64,000 nucleotides of DNA from Dromiciops gliroides (GCF_019393635.1 NC_057861.1:460034330-460098329); one strand, 5' to 3'. Positions 1 through 11,739 are shown, counted from the first letter of the stretch. Notes: generated by a model from the sequence alone, not told the origin. Program-made: numbers and translations.

Positions 1-204
1 TAGAAAAATATCTCCTTCAGCCTCTTTTTGTCTCTTTTGTTTTTGCTCTTTGAATGCTGTGGGGCTTCTGATTATTATTCTATACAGCTGAGTATATAAT
101 CCCTTATTAATTCTTTCCAAATCTATCATCCAATATCTAACATCCTTCACTGTCAGGAAATCAGTTCTTATACTAACTCCAGTCAGTCACAGAGTCAGTC
201 ATCG

Positions 205-635
205 AGCATTTATCAATGGAATGTGCAGACAGGAACAGTTTGTTCCAATGGCCATGAAGGCAGCTGAAGCAGGTGCTTAGAGCTTGGTCAGACACTGCAC
301 TCTGGGCCATTGCCTAAACCACTGGACTCTGGAAGAGAGAGTGAGGCTGGAGACTTTGTGTAATTCTTTTTTTGTTTTAGTTTTTGTTTCAGTTTTGCAG
401 GGCAATGAGGGTTAAGTGACTTACCCAGGGTCACATAGCTAGTAAGCATCAAGTGTCTGAAGTCGGATTTGAACTCAGGCCATCCTGAATCGAGGGCTGA
501 TGCTTTATCCACTGTGCCACCTAGCTGCCCGACTTTATGTAATTCTTAAACCCAATTCTCCCACAAATCAAGACATGTCACTCATCCTCTTTAAAACCAT
601 CAATGAGGATGAACAACAGCAGCAACGGTTCATTT
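205..635 (+). repeat. Marsupial interspersed repeat, split by a SINE
   Basis: Left part 205-365 and right part 531-635 form one older repeat. It reads as the reverse of the tccttcattcttgaagagg-type sequence seen at 41893-42150 (here ending ...atgaggatgaacaacagca). A younger SINE sits between the halves. The family name is not assigned. Confidence 0.5.
366..530 (-). mobile_element. Marsupial tRNA-derived SINE (WSINE1/Mar1-like), minus
   Basis: On the plus strand it reads from a T-rich tail through gggcaatgagggttaagtgactt and the CORE block to the head complement gccacctagctgccc. It is flanked by a target-site duplication, gactttgtgtaattc (352-366) and gactttatgtaattc (531-545), with one mismatch. 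Confidence 0.85.
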
Positions 636-639
636 TATG

Positions 640-1640
640 TGCCAGGCACTGTTAAATGTATGTTACAAAGAAAGTAGAACATAACATGTTGTGTCTTCCC
701 TCGAGGAGCCTAAATTGTAAATAACTAGGTACATACAAGATATATACAGTGTAAATGCGAGGAGATATCAGAGAGAAAGGCAGTGAGGAGTGGAGCCAGG
801 GATCAGGATAGGCCTCCTGCAGAAGGTGGTATTTGAGCTGTGTGTTGAAGGAAGCCAGAGGAGGCAGGAGGTGGAGGTGAGGAGGGAGAACTTTCCAGGG
901 AAGAGAATAAAGGCAGTGAGTGAGAGTGAGAGTGGGGCTATTGTGTGCAAGGGCTAGAAAGAAGGCCCATGCTCCTGGAATACACAGAAGGGAGTAAAGT
1001 TCAAGATGACAGAGATTGGGAGAGGCCAAACTGTGACATGCCAAACAAATAATTTGATATTGGATTTCGGAAGTCATAAGGAACCACTGGAGTTTATTAT
1101 TAGGGTGGAGGGGGGTGGATAACATGGTGAGACCTGCATTTTTGCAAGATCACTTTGGCAGCTGAGTGCCAAACGATGGATTGAAGTGGGAAGAGACTTG
1201 AGGCAGAAACAGGATCACTATTGCAATAGTCCAGGTATGAAATAAATGATGGCCTGCACCAGGGTGTCAGTTATGTGCATGAAGAGAAGGGGACATATAG
1301 GAGACATGATATGAAAGTAAAGACTAAGCAAAAGATAGAATACGTGGGATGACTGTAAGTGAGGAGTCAGTGACTGGGAGGATGCTCCCCATAATAGAAG
1401 TGAAGGTTGGGGGCAGCTAGGTGGCCCACTGGATAAAGCACTGGCCCTGGATTCAGGAGGATCTGAGTTCAGGTCTGGCCTCAGCCACTTCACACTTACT
1501 AGCTGTATGACCTTGGACAAGTCACTTAAATCTCATTGCCCCACACTCCCCCAAAAATAGAAGTGAAGGTTTTGGGGGAAAGAAGAGTTCTTCCCCCCAC
1601 TTTATACATTGAGTTTGAGATATCTATGAGACATTCAATC
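640..1640 (-). repeat. L2 LINE fragment, minus, with nested SINE
   Basis: It starts with the reverse of the L2 3' terminus (tgtgccaggcactgtt) and continues through typical reverse-L2 text such as ggaaccactgga and caatagtccaggtatg. It resumes after a SINE at 1409-1555. The copy is old and diverged, with no usable reading frame. Confidence 0.65.
1409..1555 (+). mobile_element. Marsupial SINE, plus
   Basis: Head gggcagctaggtggccca at 1411, CORE region with a conserved ctagctgtatgaccttgg, and an A-rich end. A perfect 16-bp target-site duplication, aatagaagtgaaggtt, lies at 1393-1408 and 1556-1571. Confidence 0.9.
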
Positions 1641-1859
1641 CTTTATGCTTTGTTTTAATCTTATTTGCTTACTTTTTTTCCTTACCAGAAATGTAGGACA
1701 AGTGACTTTTTTTTCCATGATGGAAGAAGTTTCTATAAGTAAAGATGATTGTTAAATCACCAGAGTCAATCCTCTTTTATCTATCTGGCTCTTTTATTTT
1801 CCCATCTTGAAATCTTATTTGTGGCTCACCAAGTCTTCTCACGGTATTTAGACCTGGAA

Positions 1860-1985
1860 AGAACCTCAGAGAATGGGATAAAAAGCTTTTTGAGGGCAGG
1901 TATTATTTTTCTTTTTGCTTGTATTTGTATCCCTGGTGCTTAGTACAGTGTCTGGCATGCAGTAAATGATTAATAAATGTTTTCT
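1860..1985 (+). repeat. L2 3' end, plus
   Basis: Contains the L2-type 3' terminus: a ttttgagggcaggtatt block followed by agtacagtgtctggc and attaataaatgtttt. The stretch from 1641 to 1859 holds nothing I can assign. Confidence 0.6.
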
Positions 1986-2099
1986 GCCTTGCTTTGGTTT
2001 GTAGCCCTCCACCAAAATAGAATTTGCATGTTTCAGACATGTAAGTCTTAGAAGTACTTCCAGTCAACTAGTGGGCATGAATGATGCCCCATCTAAGTA

Positions 2100-2245
2100 G
2101 GAAGTGACCTGACTAAGAGAAGAAGGAAGAAATTTGATTTGACCAAGGTCACATACATGAAAGAAACAGAGCCAGCATTAAAATCTAGGTCCTTTGACAT
2201 TTAGTACTGTTCCCACTCTGCCACCCTGTCTCCCATCCCATTTTA
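2100..2245 (-). repeat. MIR-like SINE fragment, minus
   Basis: Degenerate reverse MIR text (gaccaaggtcacatac, then cactctgccaccctg). It is old and partial. Confidence 0.4.
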
Positions 2246-2423
2246 ACCATGGAGTCCAGAAATTGAACTGAGTACCAAGTTAGAATAGGGTTTTGTGTAA
2301 TGGGAGAATTACCTTACATTTCCTTAATATTGTGTGTCTATCCCTACATTCCAAAATCAAGCTTGATTTTTTAAAACTATATTGGTATTAATGGTGCTGC
2401 CTCCGAGTAAATTAGTTATTTAT

Positions 2424-2467
2424 GATGATGATGATGATGGGGTGTGTGTGTGTGTTTCTGTGTGTGT
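2424..2467. repeat. Short (GAT)n and (GT)n microsatellite
   Basis: gatgatgatgatgat is followed by gtgtgtgtgtgtgt, with an imperfect second GT tract after it. Confidence 0.8.
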
Positions 2468-2699
2468 GCCCCTGAGTTCTTAGGGTAGGGGGTTGGGAGA
2501 AAAGTGAGAAGGAATGAGAAATAACCACACATTTGCAATGGGATTATTTATTTACATTTATTCTTCGGGATGGAATTCAGTTGAATTTCCCTAATGACAT
2601 TCTCAGATAATCATTATAAATTATGCCTCTAAGGATTTTAAAGTAAAATCTTGGGAAACCCTATTACTCATTCTCTAATTGTGTGAAAATATATCCATC

Positions 2700-2995
2700 T
2701 AAATAAAAGGTCGAGTCATTTAATTTCTGTCTGCCTCAGTTTCCCTAATTGTAAAATGGTAATACTAACCCACTATGCAGGGTTGTTGTAATGATCAAGT
2801 GCTATTACAAATGATATTTGTAAAGCATTTTTCACAGTACTTGATACATAGTTCGTGCTTGGTAAATACTTATTTCCCACTGCCACCTTCCTTATTATGC
2901 CCATTTTACAGATTTGGGAAAAACAAACAAAGGTCTTCTTGATTCAAGGTCCAACACTCTATCCACTATACCACCCAGCTGCCTCTATGATTGTA
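2700..2995. repeat. MIR fragments in both orientations
   Basis: 2705-2860 reads as forward MIR (ctgcctcagtttccctaa ... gggttgttgtaatg). 2880-2995 reads as reverse MIR (cccattttacagatttggg ... ctatccactataccacc). Confidence 0.5.
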
Positions 2996-3690
2996 TGATC
3001 TTATGACTTCAAGTCTGTTGCTACCATGAAATGCTGACGGAATCGAATAGTTATATTTGTTCAGCAATAGTGGATGTAGAAAAAAATCTTGGAGTTTCAC
3101 TAATACTGAGTAGTTTGGTATATAAGAGGGTATATTTTAGTTCTCTAGCTTAGGATAAATGTATACTGCGCACCTATCATCTGTCTCCTTTTTTTTTCTC
3201 ATGAGCGAGACACATTGAAAGGGGAGGGTGGAAGTGTGGGTGTCAGGAAAGATCTGGCAGAAAATAGTCTTTAAATTGTCACTTAGGCATGGGTGAAAAT
3301 AACCCACTTGTTCTTTTGTGTTTGACTATACACTGTAATAGATAATGAGCAAATATTTTGTTTTAAGTACTTGACAGAAAGAATGAGGAAAGGAAAATGG
3401 GACCATGTTCTCAATTTTGAGAAAAGTTCTTAAATTTTCTTAAAATAAAAATAGTATAACCACAACATGATGTGAGAGACTAAAATGCTGCTTTTCATAG
3501 GGCAAATGGAATAAGCTAGGTACCCAAGGGAGGTTACCATGATTCATGGATGTATTTGCCATCTCTGCTAAATGTCCTGGGAGGGTAATACTTGCAGAAG
3601 ACATCTGTATCCACTGCCCTCACCCCCCCACCCCCGCCCTTTCTCTAGAAGCCCTGCAACTCTAATGTGTCCAGTAGACAAAGGGGAGCA
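2996..3690. other. Unassigned intergenic stretch
   Basis: No gene, RNA or recognisable repeat was seen. It includes a C-rich block near 3620-3640. The short open frames here have no recognisable similarity. Confidence 0.5.
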
Positions 3691-3693
3691 TTT

Positions 3694-3945
3694 TGTTGTT
3701 ATTCGGTTGTGTCTGACTCTTGGTGACCCCATTTGGAGTTTTCTTGGCAAAGATAATGGAGTGCTTTGTTATTTCCTTCTCCAGCTCATTTTACAGATGA
3801 GGAAACTGAGGCAAACAAGGTTAAGTGACTTGCCCAGGGTCACACAGCTAAGAAGTATCTGAGAACAGACTTGAACTCAGGAAGATGAGTTTTCCTGACT
3901 CCAAGCCCAGCATTCTATCCATTTTGCAACCTTCTAGCTACCCCA
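3694..3945 (-). mobile_element. Marsupial SINE with RTE-like tail (Mar1 type), minus
   Basis: The tail reads ggttgtgtctgactcttgg ... gaccccatttggagttttc. It is joined to the CORE block (cattttacagatgaggaaac, gacttgcccagggtcacac) and ends in a worn head near ctagctacccc. The CORE is shared with the other SINEs here but the tail differs. Confidence 0.7.
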
Positions 3946-4384
3946 GTGGGGGTGGTGGTGGTACAGTAACAGAATAATAAAGAAATTTTCTCCTACATGC
4001 CAAGGATCATAGAATTCAGACTTTTAGAAAAAGAGGGGAATGCATTTTCCTATAGTTCTGCTTAATAACTTCAAAACAGTGATAACAAAGACAAGTGAAG
4101 TAAAGGAATAATTAAAAGAGAAAAAGAAAAGATACGATTGATAAATAAACTCTGGAAAAAATTAAAGACATAAAACAGCAAGGCTGCATTATGAGACTTT
4201 GCTGTGAAGTTTACTGCACATCAGGACCCAAACCCAGCTATGTCTGGCTGTACTAATGGAGCCTGGAAACACACCCAGTTCTTTAACCTTTAACAATCAC
4301 TAGGTGGAAAAGTAAACACCACCTGGACAGGGTTGAATTGCAGCTGAGTTCTTTTCTTCGCAAGCTTTTATCTTGGAATGTTCC
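3946..4384. other. Unassigned intergenic stretch
   Basis: A-rich, with no recognisable gene or repeat family. Confidence 0.5.
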
Positions 4385-4680
4385 CTAGAGCACTGAGACA
4401 TTTAGTGACTTGCCTAGAGGTCCACAACCAATATATGTTGGAGGCAGTTCTTGAACCCAGGTTCTCCTGGCATCAAAGCTGGCTTTTTATCCTTTGTGCC
4501 TTTACTTCAAAGAAATACTAATTAAATTATGGGAATGCCTAGATTGGTAGCATAGTACAGTAGAAAAAAAAATCTTGACTGCAATCAGAACAGTTCAAAT
4601 TATACAATTTTTACTACCTGTGTGACATTGGGTTAGTCACATAAACTTTCCTATTCTGTTTCCTCATCTGTAAAAACAAA
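4385..4680. repeat. Two MIR fragments, minus then plus
   Basis: 4385-4500 is a reverse MIR fragment (gacttgcctagaggtcc). 4545-4680 is a forward fragment (gcatagtacagtag ... ctgtttcctcatctgta). Confidence 0.45.
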
Positions 4681-4684
4681 AGGC

Positions 4685-4850
4685 AGGGCCAGCTAGGTGG
4701 CCCAGTGAATAAAACACTGGCCCTGTATTCAGGAGGACCTGAGTTCAAATCTGGCCTCAGACACTTGACACTTACTAGCTGTGTGACCCTGGGCAAGTCA
4801 CTTAACCCTCATTGCCCTGCAAAAAACCAAAACCAAAAACCAAAAACAAA
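4685..4850 (+). mobile_element. Marsupial SINE, plus
   Basis: Head gccagctaggtggccca, CORE, and a tail of aaaacc/aaaac units. The flanks share aaaaacaaaa as a probable target-site duplication. Confidence 0.85.
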
Positions 4851-4854
4851 ACGA

Positions 4855-6818
4855 AGGGGTTAGACCCCATATCTTAAGTCCTTTCAAGCTATCCAGCACA
4901 TATTAAGCACTTAATAAATGCTTCTTGACATGACAATCACAAGATTATAATTTTGGGGATCTTAATATTATCGGATGCCAAATCTAAGAGAAAAATAAGC
5001 AGGAAATTTAAAAAGAATCTTAATGGTTAGAAAATATAGATATGATAGAGTTTTGAATATTATTAATTGTGAATTTTAATTATTTTAACTTTTAAAATAT
5101 TTATTTAATTTTATAATTATTTAACTTTTAAAAATTAATGTTAAAACATACATACATAAATATGTATGCGCATACATATATACACACATACACACACATA
5201 CCTACACTGCATGCTGTCATGGTAGTTTTCCAATACATCCTAGGAATTGAAAAATAATTCTTTGTTGAAATGCATTATGAAAATAGTGAATCAATATATT
5301 TTATGCTGCTTAATGTCTGAAGCATGTATGCCTGAGAGGATGTGTCACCAAGGTTACAGAGAAAACTGAATTATAAAAGCACAGAGAACTTCCTCCTTTC
5401 TGATTGGAGATGGCCTTTCTACCTTCTTACACATGCATGTCCTTGTTTTTGCATCCTGGCCCCCACCCAGCTCTGTTACTGTGTTTGCTGATTTGCTGGG
5501 GACTAGAATATTAAAGAATCAAAGTCATAAAAGCATAGTTAATAAAGATGGGGAGTTGCCACAAAAGCTCTTCATGGATACCAGCCAGACAATCCACTCT
5601 GTTGCCGTGGGCTTGGCAAACAGGATCTTTGTAAAGGCCTTTCTCAAGGTCTATCAGGGTACCTGGTAGCCAAGTTCCTGTCCTCTTGGACCTCCCTTCA
5701 TATTGATCTTGAGGGCAGGGAAGCTTAGTCTGTCATGGCCCTCGTAAGCTTATGTGAGGAAGTGAGAATTCTGCCATATGTAGAGGTGCTTCAGAATCTT
5801 CTCTTTCGGATTCTGTTTTCTTTATACCCTGGCTATTAGCATTATCATCAGTCAGATCAGTAGCTGACCTAAAGTCAGAGAATCCTGTAGGCCTTAGTGG
5901 ACCATTCCCCAAGCAGAAGGGCCCCGTGACCCATATCAGCAGCCATGCTCATCTGTGTTGGTATGAGACCAAATGTCAATTGACTGACACCCTAAAATTT
6001 TATCCCAATAGCTCCAGTGTTAGATATGTAAATTTTGAGTGAGGAGCTGTTACTCTTTTCAGGTCTTAACACTAATTTATCACAAAATGTCCCATTTAGA
6101 AAACATTTGTTCCTAGAACACCAGTGCAGTCCAGGCATACCCTGTTTGTCTAAGATGGTGCCTATCATGTCCCTTGCCACATGAGTGGGGTAGCCTCCTT
6201 TGATTGGCTCCTTGTGTCTTTAAAACCAGGGCCAGTGAGCTGCTTGCTATCTTTTCAGCTGCTCCATTTTTTTGCCCCTCTATATACAGAGCTTGGATGA
6301 GAGCAGAGTGGACTACCCCTACTCTCCCTCTTTTGCCTGGCTCAGAGAAATGGGCCTGGGGGTGTTTGTGTCTTTTCAGTATTCAGGTTCTGGGGTCAAT
6401 CTTTATGGACCCTGGAGCCAGGAATGTAGGCCGGGATGTACAGTCAGCCTGGCAGGGAAACCTTGACTTAGGCCCGAAGCCCAGAGTTGAACTTGGAACT
6501 GAGACTGTGTTCTATGGGAACTGAGCTAAGCCATAAACCTCATTACTTTCCCCTCCCCAAAGACCGAGGTGGTGCAAGGCAAGGAAGAGTATTATGCCTC
6601 CCATGTGCTAGGAGGAATATGTTTTTGTATTTGTGATTATGCTTTTGAAAGTCAATAGACCTTTGTAAAAGTTCCACATTAAAACTAAATGATGGAAAAA
6701 ATGGAAGGGACTGAACAGCTTTCTTTTTTCAGGAAGTTTCCTGAATCTCCCAATATACACAGCAGGTTTACAAATATCGATCACATGTTAGCACATAGAG
6801 AACTCATCAATAAATACA
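4855..6818. other. Unassigned stretch with an LTR/promoter-like segment
   Basis: 5030-5200 is AT-rich with ATAC/CACA runs. From about 5340 to 6700 the sequence is GC-richer and matches no family I know. 6200-6230 has gattggctc (inverted CCAAT box) followed about 10 nt later by tttaaaacc, and an attaaa occurs near 6678. This could be a solo retroviral LTR or unique DNA. I see no terminal repeats or retroviral coding. Confidence 0.3.
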
Positions 6819-6832
6819 GAAAGGCAGATTTT

Positions 6833-6894
6833 ATACTTTTTTGGGGGAGGGGGTGAGTCAATTGGGGTTAAGTGACTTGCCCAGGATCACACCG
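6833..6894 (-). mobile_element. 5'-truncated SINE, minus
   Basis: Only about 60 bp of the SINE 3' part remains (gttaagtgacttgcccagga). It is flanked by a 14-bp target-site duplication, gaaaggcagatttt, at 6819-6832 and 6895-6908 (left copy exact). Confidence 0.8.
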
Positions 6895-8225
6895 GAAAGG
6901 CAGATTTTGAATACTTCTCTTCAAAATAATTCAATAAAAATTGTCAGCAATAAGGAAAATATTAGAGACTAAGTGATGTTGGCCTAAAGAATCAAATGAT
7001 TCAAATAGCAAATTATAGAAATAATAAATGATTATATTAAGGAAAAAAATAGTGAAACAGTATAACAAACTGTGGGAAGGAGCAGTCCTCTGAGGAAATT
7101 CTATTTTCAAATACTGTATCAACAAAAGAGAAAGATAAGGTTAATGAATTGAGTATGTAACTAAAAAAACCCAAACAAACATCCATTAATCAATAATTCT
7201 CAAAAAAGCACATAAATTGAAATTGAAAAACAAAAATTATTGAGCTGATAAAATCAAGAGCTGTTTTTAATACAGCAATTAAAAAGACAAAACATTTGAT
7301 AATTCAAGTGCAGGGAGCTGGAGGATTACAAAAATAAAAAGTGAGAAACATAATTTACATTTAATGGACACAAACTAAAGAAAATTGTAAGAATGTACTA
7401 CACAAAATTATGTCAGCAAAATGAAAATGTAAAGGCACTATATGAATGTTAAAGATAAAATATAAACATTTTATAGTAGCAAAAAAGACACAGAATTAAA
7501 AAAAAACAACCTGATCTCTGGAAGAATGGAACAAGCCATAAATGAACTTCAAAAGAAAAAGCTGCCTGTCTAGATGGATTTTTCAAGTGAATCCCATAAT
7601 ATGTTGAAAGAATATATAACACTTATCCTGTTGGCAAAAATAGGAGTCATTTTGCAATAATAATAGCTAGGTTACTTAAAGAAAACCCAGGAGAATTAAT
7701 GAAAAACATAATTGAGGCAATTCAGTAAAACAGGAGGTTTTTAAATAAATCCATGGTATATTTACAAGGAAATACAGGATAAAGAGAGACTTTACATTTA
7801 ATGTATTTACAAAATACATAAAATGCCTAGGAATTAACCTATCAAGACATACTGAGGACTTAAATAAATAAACAAATCTCTCTTTATAGAAATATAGATT
7901 TAAATAATTGAATCAATATTTTCTTCTTATGGTTGGACCAAACCAATGTAACAAAAATGATGGTACTACCTAAGTTAATTTATAGATTTAGTGCTATGCT
8001 AAACTGCAAAAAAGATTACTTTATAAAACTAGTCAAAATATTAACAGAATTTATTTAGAGGAATAAAATGTTGATAAGAGAAAATGAAAAAAAGTAAGAA
8101 TGAAAGTGACCTACATAAAATAACAAGATTTTAACTTAGTAAATTTCCAAACCAGTAAGCATCAACACTATTTTAGTACTGCTTAAAATACAGAAAAATA
8201 GGTCAGTGGAACATACTCAAGAAGT

Positions 8226-8485
8226 AAGTTCAATTGTTTCCAGTCATGTCCAACTCTTCATGACCCCATTTGGGTTTATTTTGTGTGTGTGTGTGACAAA
8301 GATACCAGAGTGGTTTGCCATTTCTTTCTCCAGCTCCTTTTACAGATAAGGAAAGTGAGGCAAATAGGCCCTTGCCCAGGGTCACACAGCTAGTAAGCTC
8401 CTGAGTCCAGATTTGAACTCAGGAAGATAAGTCTTTCTGATTCCCAGGCTTGATGTTTTATCTACTCTGCCACCTAGCTGCCATT
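8226..8485 (-). mobile_element. Marsupial SINE with RTE-like tail, minus, inside L1
   Basis: Tail ttccagtcatgtccaactcttc ... gaccccatttgggttt, CORE ccttgcccagggtcacaca, head complement gccacctagctgcc. Flanking repeats aagaagtaag and aagaagcaag suggest target duplication. Confidence 0.8.
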
Positions 8486-8666
8486 TAAGAAGCAAGACCT
8501 AATAGCAAATGATCACAGTAGTCCAGTGTACTTTAAACCCAAGAAGGAAAACTAGGAAACAACTCAACAGAAAATAGGTTTAGACCAGCATCTTACACTT
8601 TATGTAAATTGCGAACTGATATGACAGCTAAATGTAAAAATTTGCATTGTTAAAAAAAGAGAAAGA

Positions 8667-8896
8667 CATTGCTCTGATTTTTCTCTTATAACATGACTAA
8701 TGCAGAAATATGTTTAATGTTATTATGTATCTATGTATCTATGTATCAAACCTATATCAGATTACCTGCTGTCTAGGGGAGGGGGAAGGAAGGGGAGGGA
8801 GGGAGAAAAATCTGAAATTGGAAAGCTTGTATAAACAAAAGTTGAGAACTATCTTTACATGTAACGCAAAAAAAAATAAAAATACTTTATTACAAA
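8667..8896 (+). mobile_element. 5'-truncated L1/HAL1 3' end nested in L1
   Basis: About 230 bp holding the marsupial L1-lineage 3' terminus: cctatatcagattacctgct, a purine-rich gggaggga tract, and an end near atctttacatgtaac plus an A-rich tail. Flanked by ttaaaaaaagagaaaga (8650-8666) and a nearly identical copy (8897-8914). Confidence 0.7.
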
Positions 8897-9740
8897 TTAA
8901 AAAAAAGAGAAAGAAACTAGAAGGTACTACCTTTTAGATCTATGATTGGGGAAGAATTCATAACCAAAAGAAAAAAAAAGGATAGAGGAAGTAACAAACA
9001 ATATAAACAATTTTACTTTTATAAAATTAAAAAGATATTATTTGTATAAAATCCATGCAGATAAAAAAGGAGAAGTTATCAAGTAGGGAAATCATTTTAT
9101 CCAACAGCTCTAACAAAAGTTTGGTATCCAAGATTTATAGGAATTTGACTCCAAAATATAAGAACAGAGTCATTTCCCCAATATATGGGGGCAAAGGATA
9201 TGAATAAAGTTTTAATGTTACCTATAAATAGCTTGATGGAAAATGCTTCACTAAATGCAAGTTCAAATTACTCTGTTCTTATCCATCATATTCATTAAAT
9301 TAACAAAGGTGATGAAAGATTATAAATAAAACAAATACTAGACAGGATGTGGAAAGTCAGGCAAACAAATATACTGTTGGTGAAGCTGCAAACTGATACA
9401 ACTGTTTTGTAAAACAATTTGGAATTAGGTGAGAAAAATTATTGTTTATACCTTTTTGTTCAGTTGATTCCACTATTAGTCATATACCTCAAACAGGAAA
9501 ATGACAAAAAGAAAGGTGATATAGGTATATCATATATACACGTACACATATTTACAAATAGACACACAAACATATACATATACACACATAACAGCACTAT
9601 TAGTAAAAAATTGGATGTATAGTAGTGGGTATTCACTTATTGGACAAAGGCTAAATAAAATGTAGTATATGAATAAAATGCTATATCACATCATTCTGAT
9701 AATATGAGGAATATGAGGAATTCAGAGAAATATTTGTGGG

Positions 9741-10375
9741 GATTGAAGCATACATGGGAATAGGCCCCTAGGCATGCCCAGGAAATGTGTACCAGGGTTC
9801 CCTTAGAAATTTCCAGGGACCTTCAATAAACTTCAGTGGCTTCCTATTAATTCCAGGATCAAATACAAAATGAACTGTTTGGCATTCAAAGCCCTTCATA
9901 ACTTAGTCCCCTCCTACGTTTCTAGTCTTCTTACATTTTACTCCTTGATATATACTCTTCAATCCAGTGACCCTGGCTTCCTGGCTGTTCCACAAACAAG
10001 ACACTGCATTTCTCAGCTCTAGACTTTTTTTCTCTGGCTGTTCCCCATGCCTGGAATGCTCCCCCTCTTCCACTCTACCTGCTGACCTTTCTGGCTTCAT
10101 TTACATCCCAATTAAAATGCCATCTTGTGCAGGAAGCCTTCCCCACCTCCTCTTCACTCCAGTGCCTTCCCTCTTTTAATTATCTCCTTTTTAATCCTGT
10201 ACATAGCTCGCTGTGTATGTATGTTTCCATGTCTCTCCCACTAGACTGTAAGTTCTTTGAGGGCTAGGACTGTCTTTTGCCTCTTTTTATATGATCAGTG
10301 CTTGACACAGTGCCTGGTATACAGTAGGTACTTAATAAATGCTTATTGATTGATTGACTACAAGGACATACATGA
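9741..10375 (+). repeat. L2 LINE 3' end, plus
   Basis: Runs from ttcagtggcttcctatt through catgcctggaatgctccc to the canonical end: gactgtaagttctttgagg, cacagtgcctggtat, cttaataaatgcttattgatt. The frame is broken but the sequence is well kept. Confidence 0.8.
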
Positions 10376-10539
10376 TTTAATATTGAAGGGCTTATAATTT
10401 GAGATGATAAAATATTGATGACTGACTCTTTAAAAAGGAATGACCCACCCTTAGCTGCTGCTTTCTCTTCTGACTGCACATCATGTCAGGATCATATTGA
10501 TTTTTTCCTTGTGGCCAGTGGTGGTGAAATGGGGTTGGG

Positions 10540-10980
10540 GGATTGATATTGTGATAAGTACTAGGGACACAAAGACAAAAAAAAGCAAAGTAGTCTCTGC
10601 TCTCAAGGAATTTAAGTTCTTCTAGGGCAAGGTTCTTAACCTGAGAGCCATAAACTTTTTTTTTCATATTTTGATAACTGTATTTTAATATAATTGGTTT
10701 CCTTTTACAATCCTTTATATTTCATTTTATGCCTTTAAAAATGTTACTCTGGGGGGCAGCTAGGTGGCGCAGTGGATAAAACACCATCCCTGGATTCAGG
10801 AGTACCTGAGTTCAAATCCGGCCTCAGACACTTGACACTTACTAGCTATGTGACCCTGGGCAAGTCATTTAACCCCCATTGCCCCACAAAACAAAACAAA
10901 ACAAAACAAAAAAATGTTGCTCTGAGGAGGGCTTCCTAGGTTTCCCCAGACTGTGAAAGAGGTCCCTGACACACGCAAAA
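10540..10980 (-). repeat. hAT-like DNA transposon fragment, minus, with nested SINE
   Basis: 10540-10625 looks like a reverse L2 piece. From about 10625, ggttcttaacctgagag ... acaatcctttatatttca ... gaggtccctgac is the reverse of the sequence at 63826-64000, so the two are copies of one family (Charlie/hAT-like by recall). A SINE interrupts it at 10752-10909. Confidence 0.5.
10752..10909 (+). mobile_element. Marsupial SINE, plus
   Basis: Complete head gggcagctaggtggcgcagt, CORE, and an (AAAAC)n tail. Target-site duplication aaaaatgttactctg (10737-10751) and aaaaatgttgctctg (10910-10924), one mismatch. Confidence 0.9.
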
Positions 10981-11032
10981 AAAAAAAAAAATTAACACAG
11001 CTCTGTTAGATAAAAATGATGGAGGGTATGGT

Positions 11033-11385
11033 ATCAGAGAAATTTGGGAAGATTTGTATGGACTGACACAGAATGAAGTGAACATATGCAGGAAAACAAT
11101 TTATATAATAGCAACAACTTTGTAAAGAAAACAACTTTTGGAAGATTTAAAGAATTCTGATCAACCCAATGACCAACCACAATTCCAGAGAACTCATGAT
11201 GAAGCACGCTACCCATCTTATGAAACAGGTGGTGGACACTGGATGCAGATCAGGACATATATGTATTTTGGACTTGAACAATCTGAGAATTTGTTTTGTT
11301 GACTATATATATTTGTTACAAGAGTTTTCTGCCTGACACGTAATAGGGGATTAATAAATGTTTTTGATTGATTGATTGATTGAAG
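11033..11385 (+). repeat. L1 3' UTR segment followed by an L2-like tail
   Basis: cagagaaatttgggaagat ... gaatgaagtgaac ... gactcatgatg-type L1 3' UTR text runs to about 11330. It would continue the L1 that breaks off at 9740. 11330-11385 is a short L2-type end (taataaatgtttttgattgattg). Confidence 0.55.
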
Positions 11386-11739
11386 GATGTAATGTTCCAG
11401 ATAAGAAAATACTGGACATAAACATAGTAATTACAATGTGTTGATGATGAGAAACTAAGAAGTTGGGAAATCAGGAAAGGACACTCAAAGGAGATGGTAG
11501 TTGTAATGAGCCTTGAAGGGAGCTATAAAAATAATAATAAAATACAAAAATTAAAAAATGGCCATCCATTTGGCAAACATGTGGAGGATAAATTGAAAAG
11601 GCTGCATGAACTATTGTAGGCAAAGAAAGCAGAATCTGGAGAATGATATGCAGTGGTGTGTGAGTTATTTGAGACAAGCAATAATCTCAGTATGGTTTCA
11701 TTTTGCAACTACAATGTTCAAGTGTGTGTGTGTGTTTCT
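11386..11739. other. Mostly unassigned; weak reverse L2 at 11440-11520
   Basis: The text gagaaactaagaagttgggaa ... gagccttgaagg resembles reverse L2. The rest is AT-rich and unassigned. Confidence 0.35.

Larger units (their letters stand above)
6910..9740 (+). mobile_element. L1 LINE, degraded ORF2 and 3' region, plus
   Basis: The sequence follows the L1 ORF2 reverse-transcriptase region (around 7505-7590, the section before cagatgg-type RT text) into the 3' part of ORF2 (about 7900-8220) and the 3' UTR (9130-9740, ending gaggaattcagagaaat). Many stops and frameshifts leave no open frame, so it is a fossil. A Mar1-type SINE (8226-8485) and a second, short L1 3' end (8667-8896) are nested inside. 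It starts without an ORF1 or a 5' UTR. Confidence 0.7.

Noticed and set aside
652-1125. 157-codon minus-strand frame
   Set aside because: It lies inside a reverse L2 copy in a frame lacking recognisable LINE domains and starts at a repeat boundary.
5433-6524. Open frames of 78 and 106 codons
   Set aside because: No recognisable domain or splice context; they are within chance length for a GC-richer stretch.
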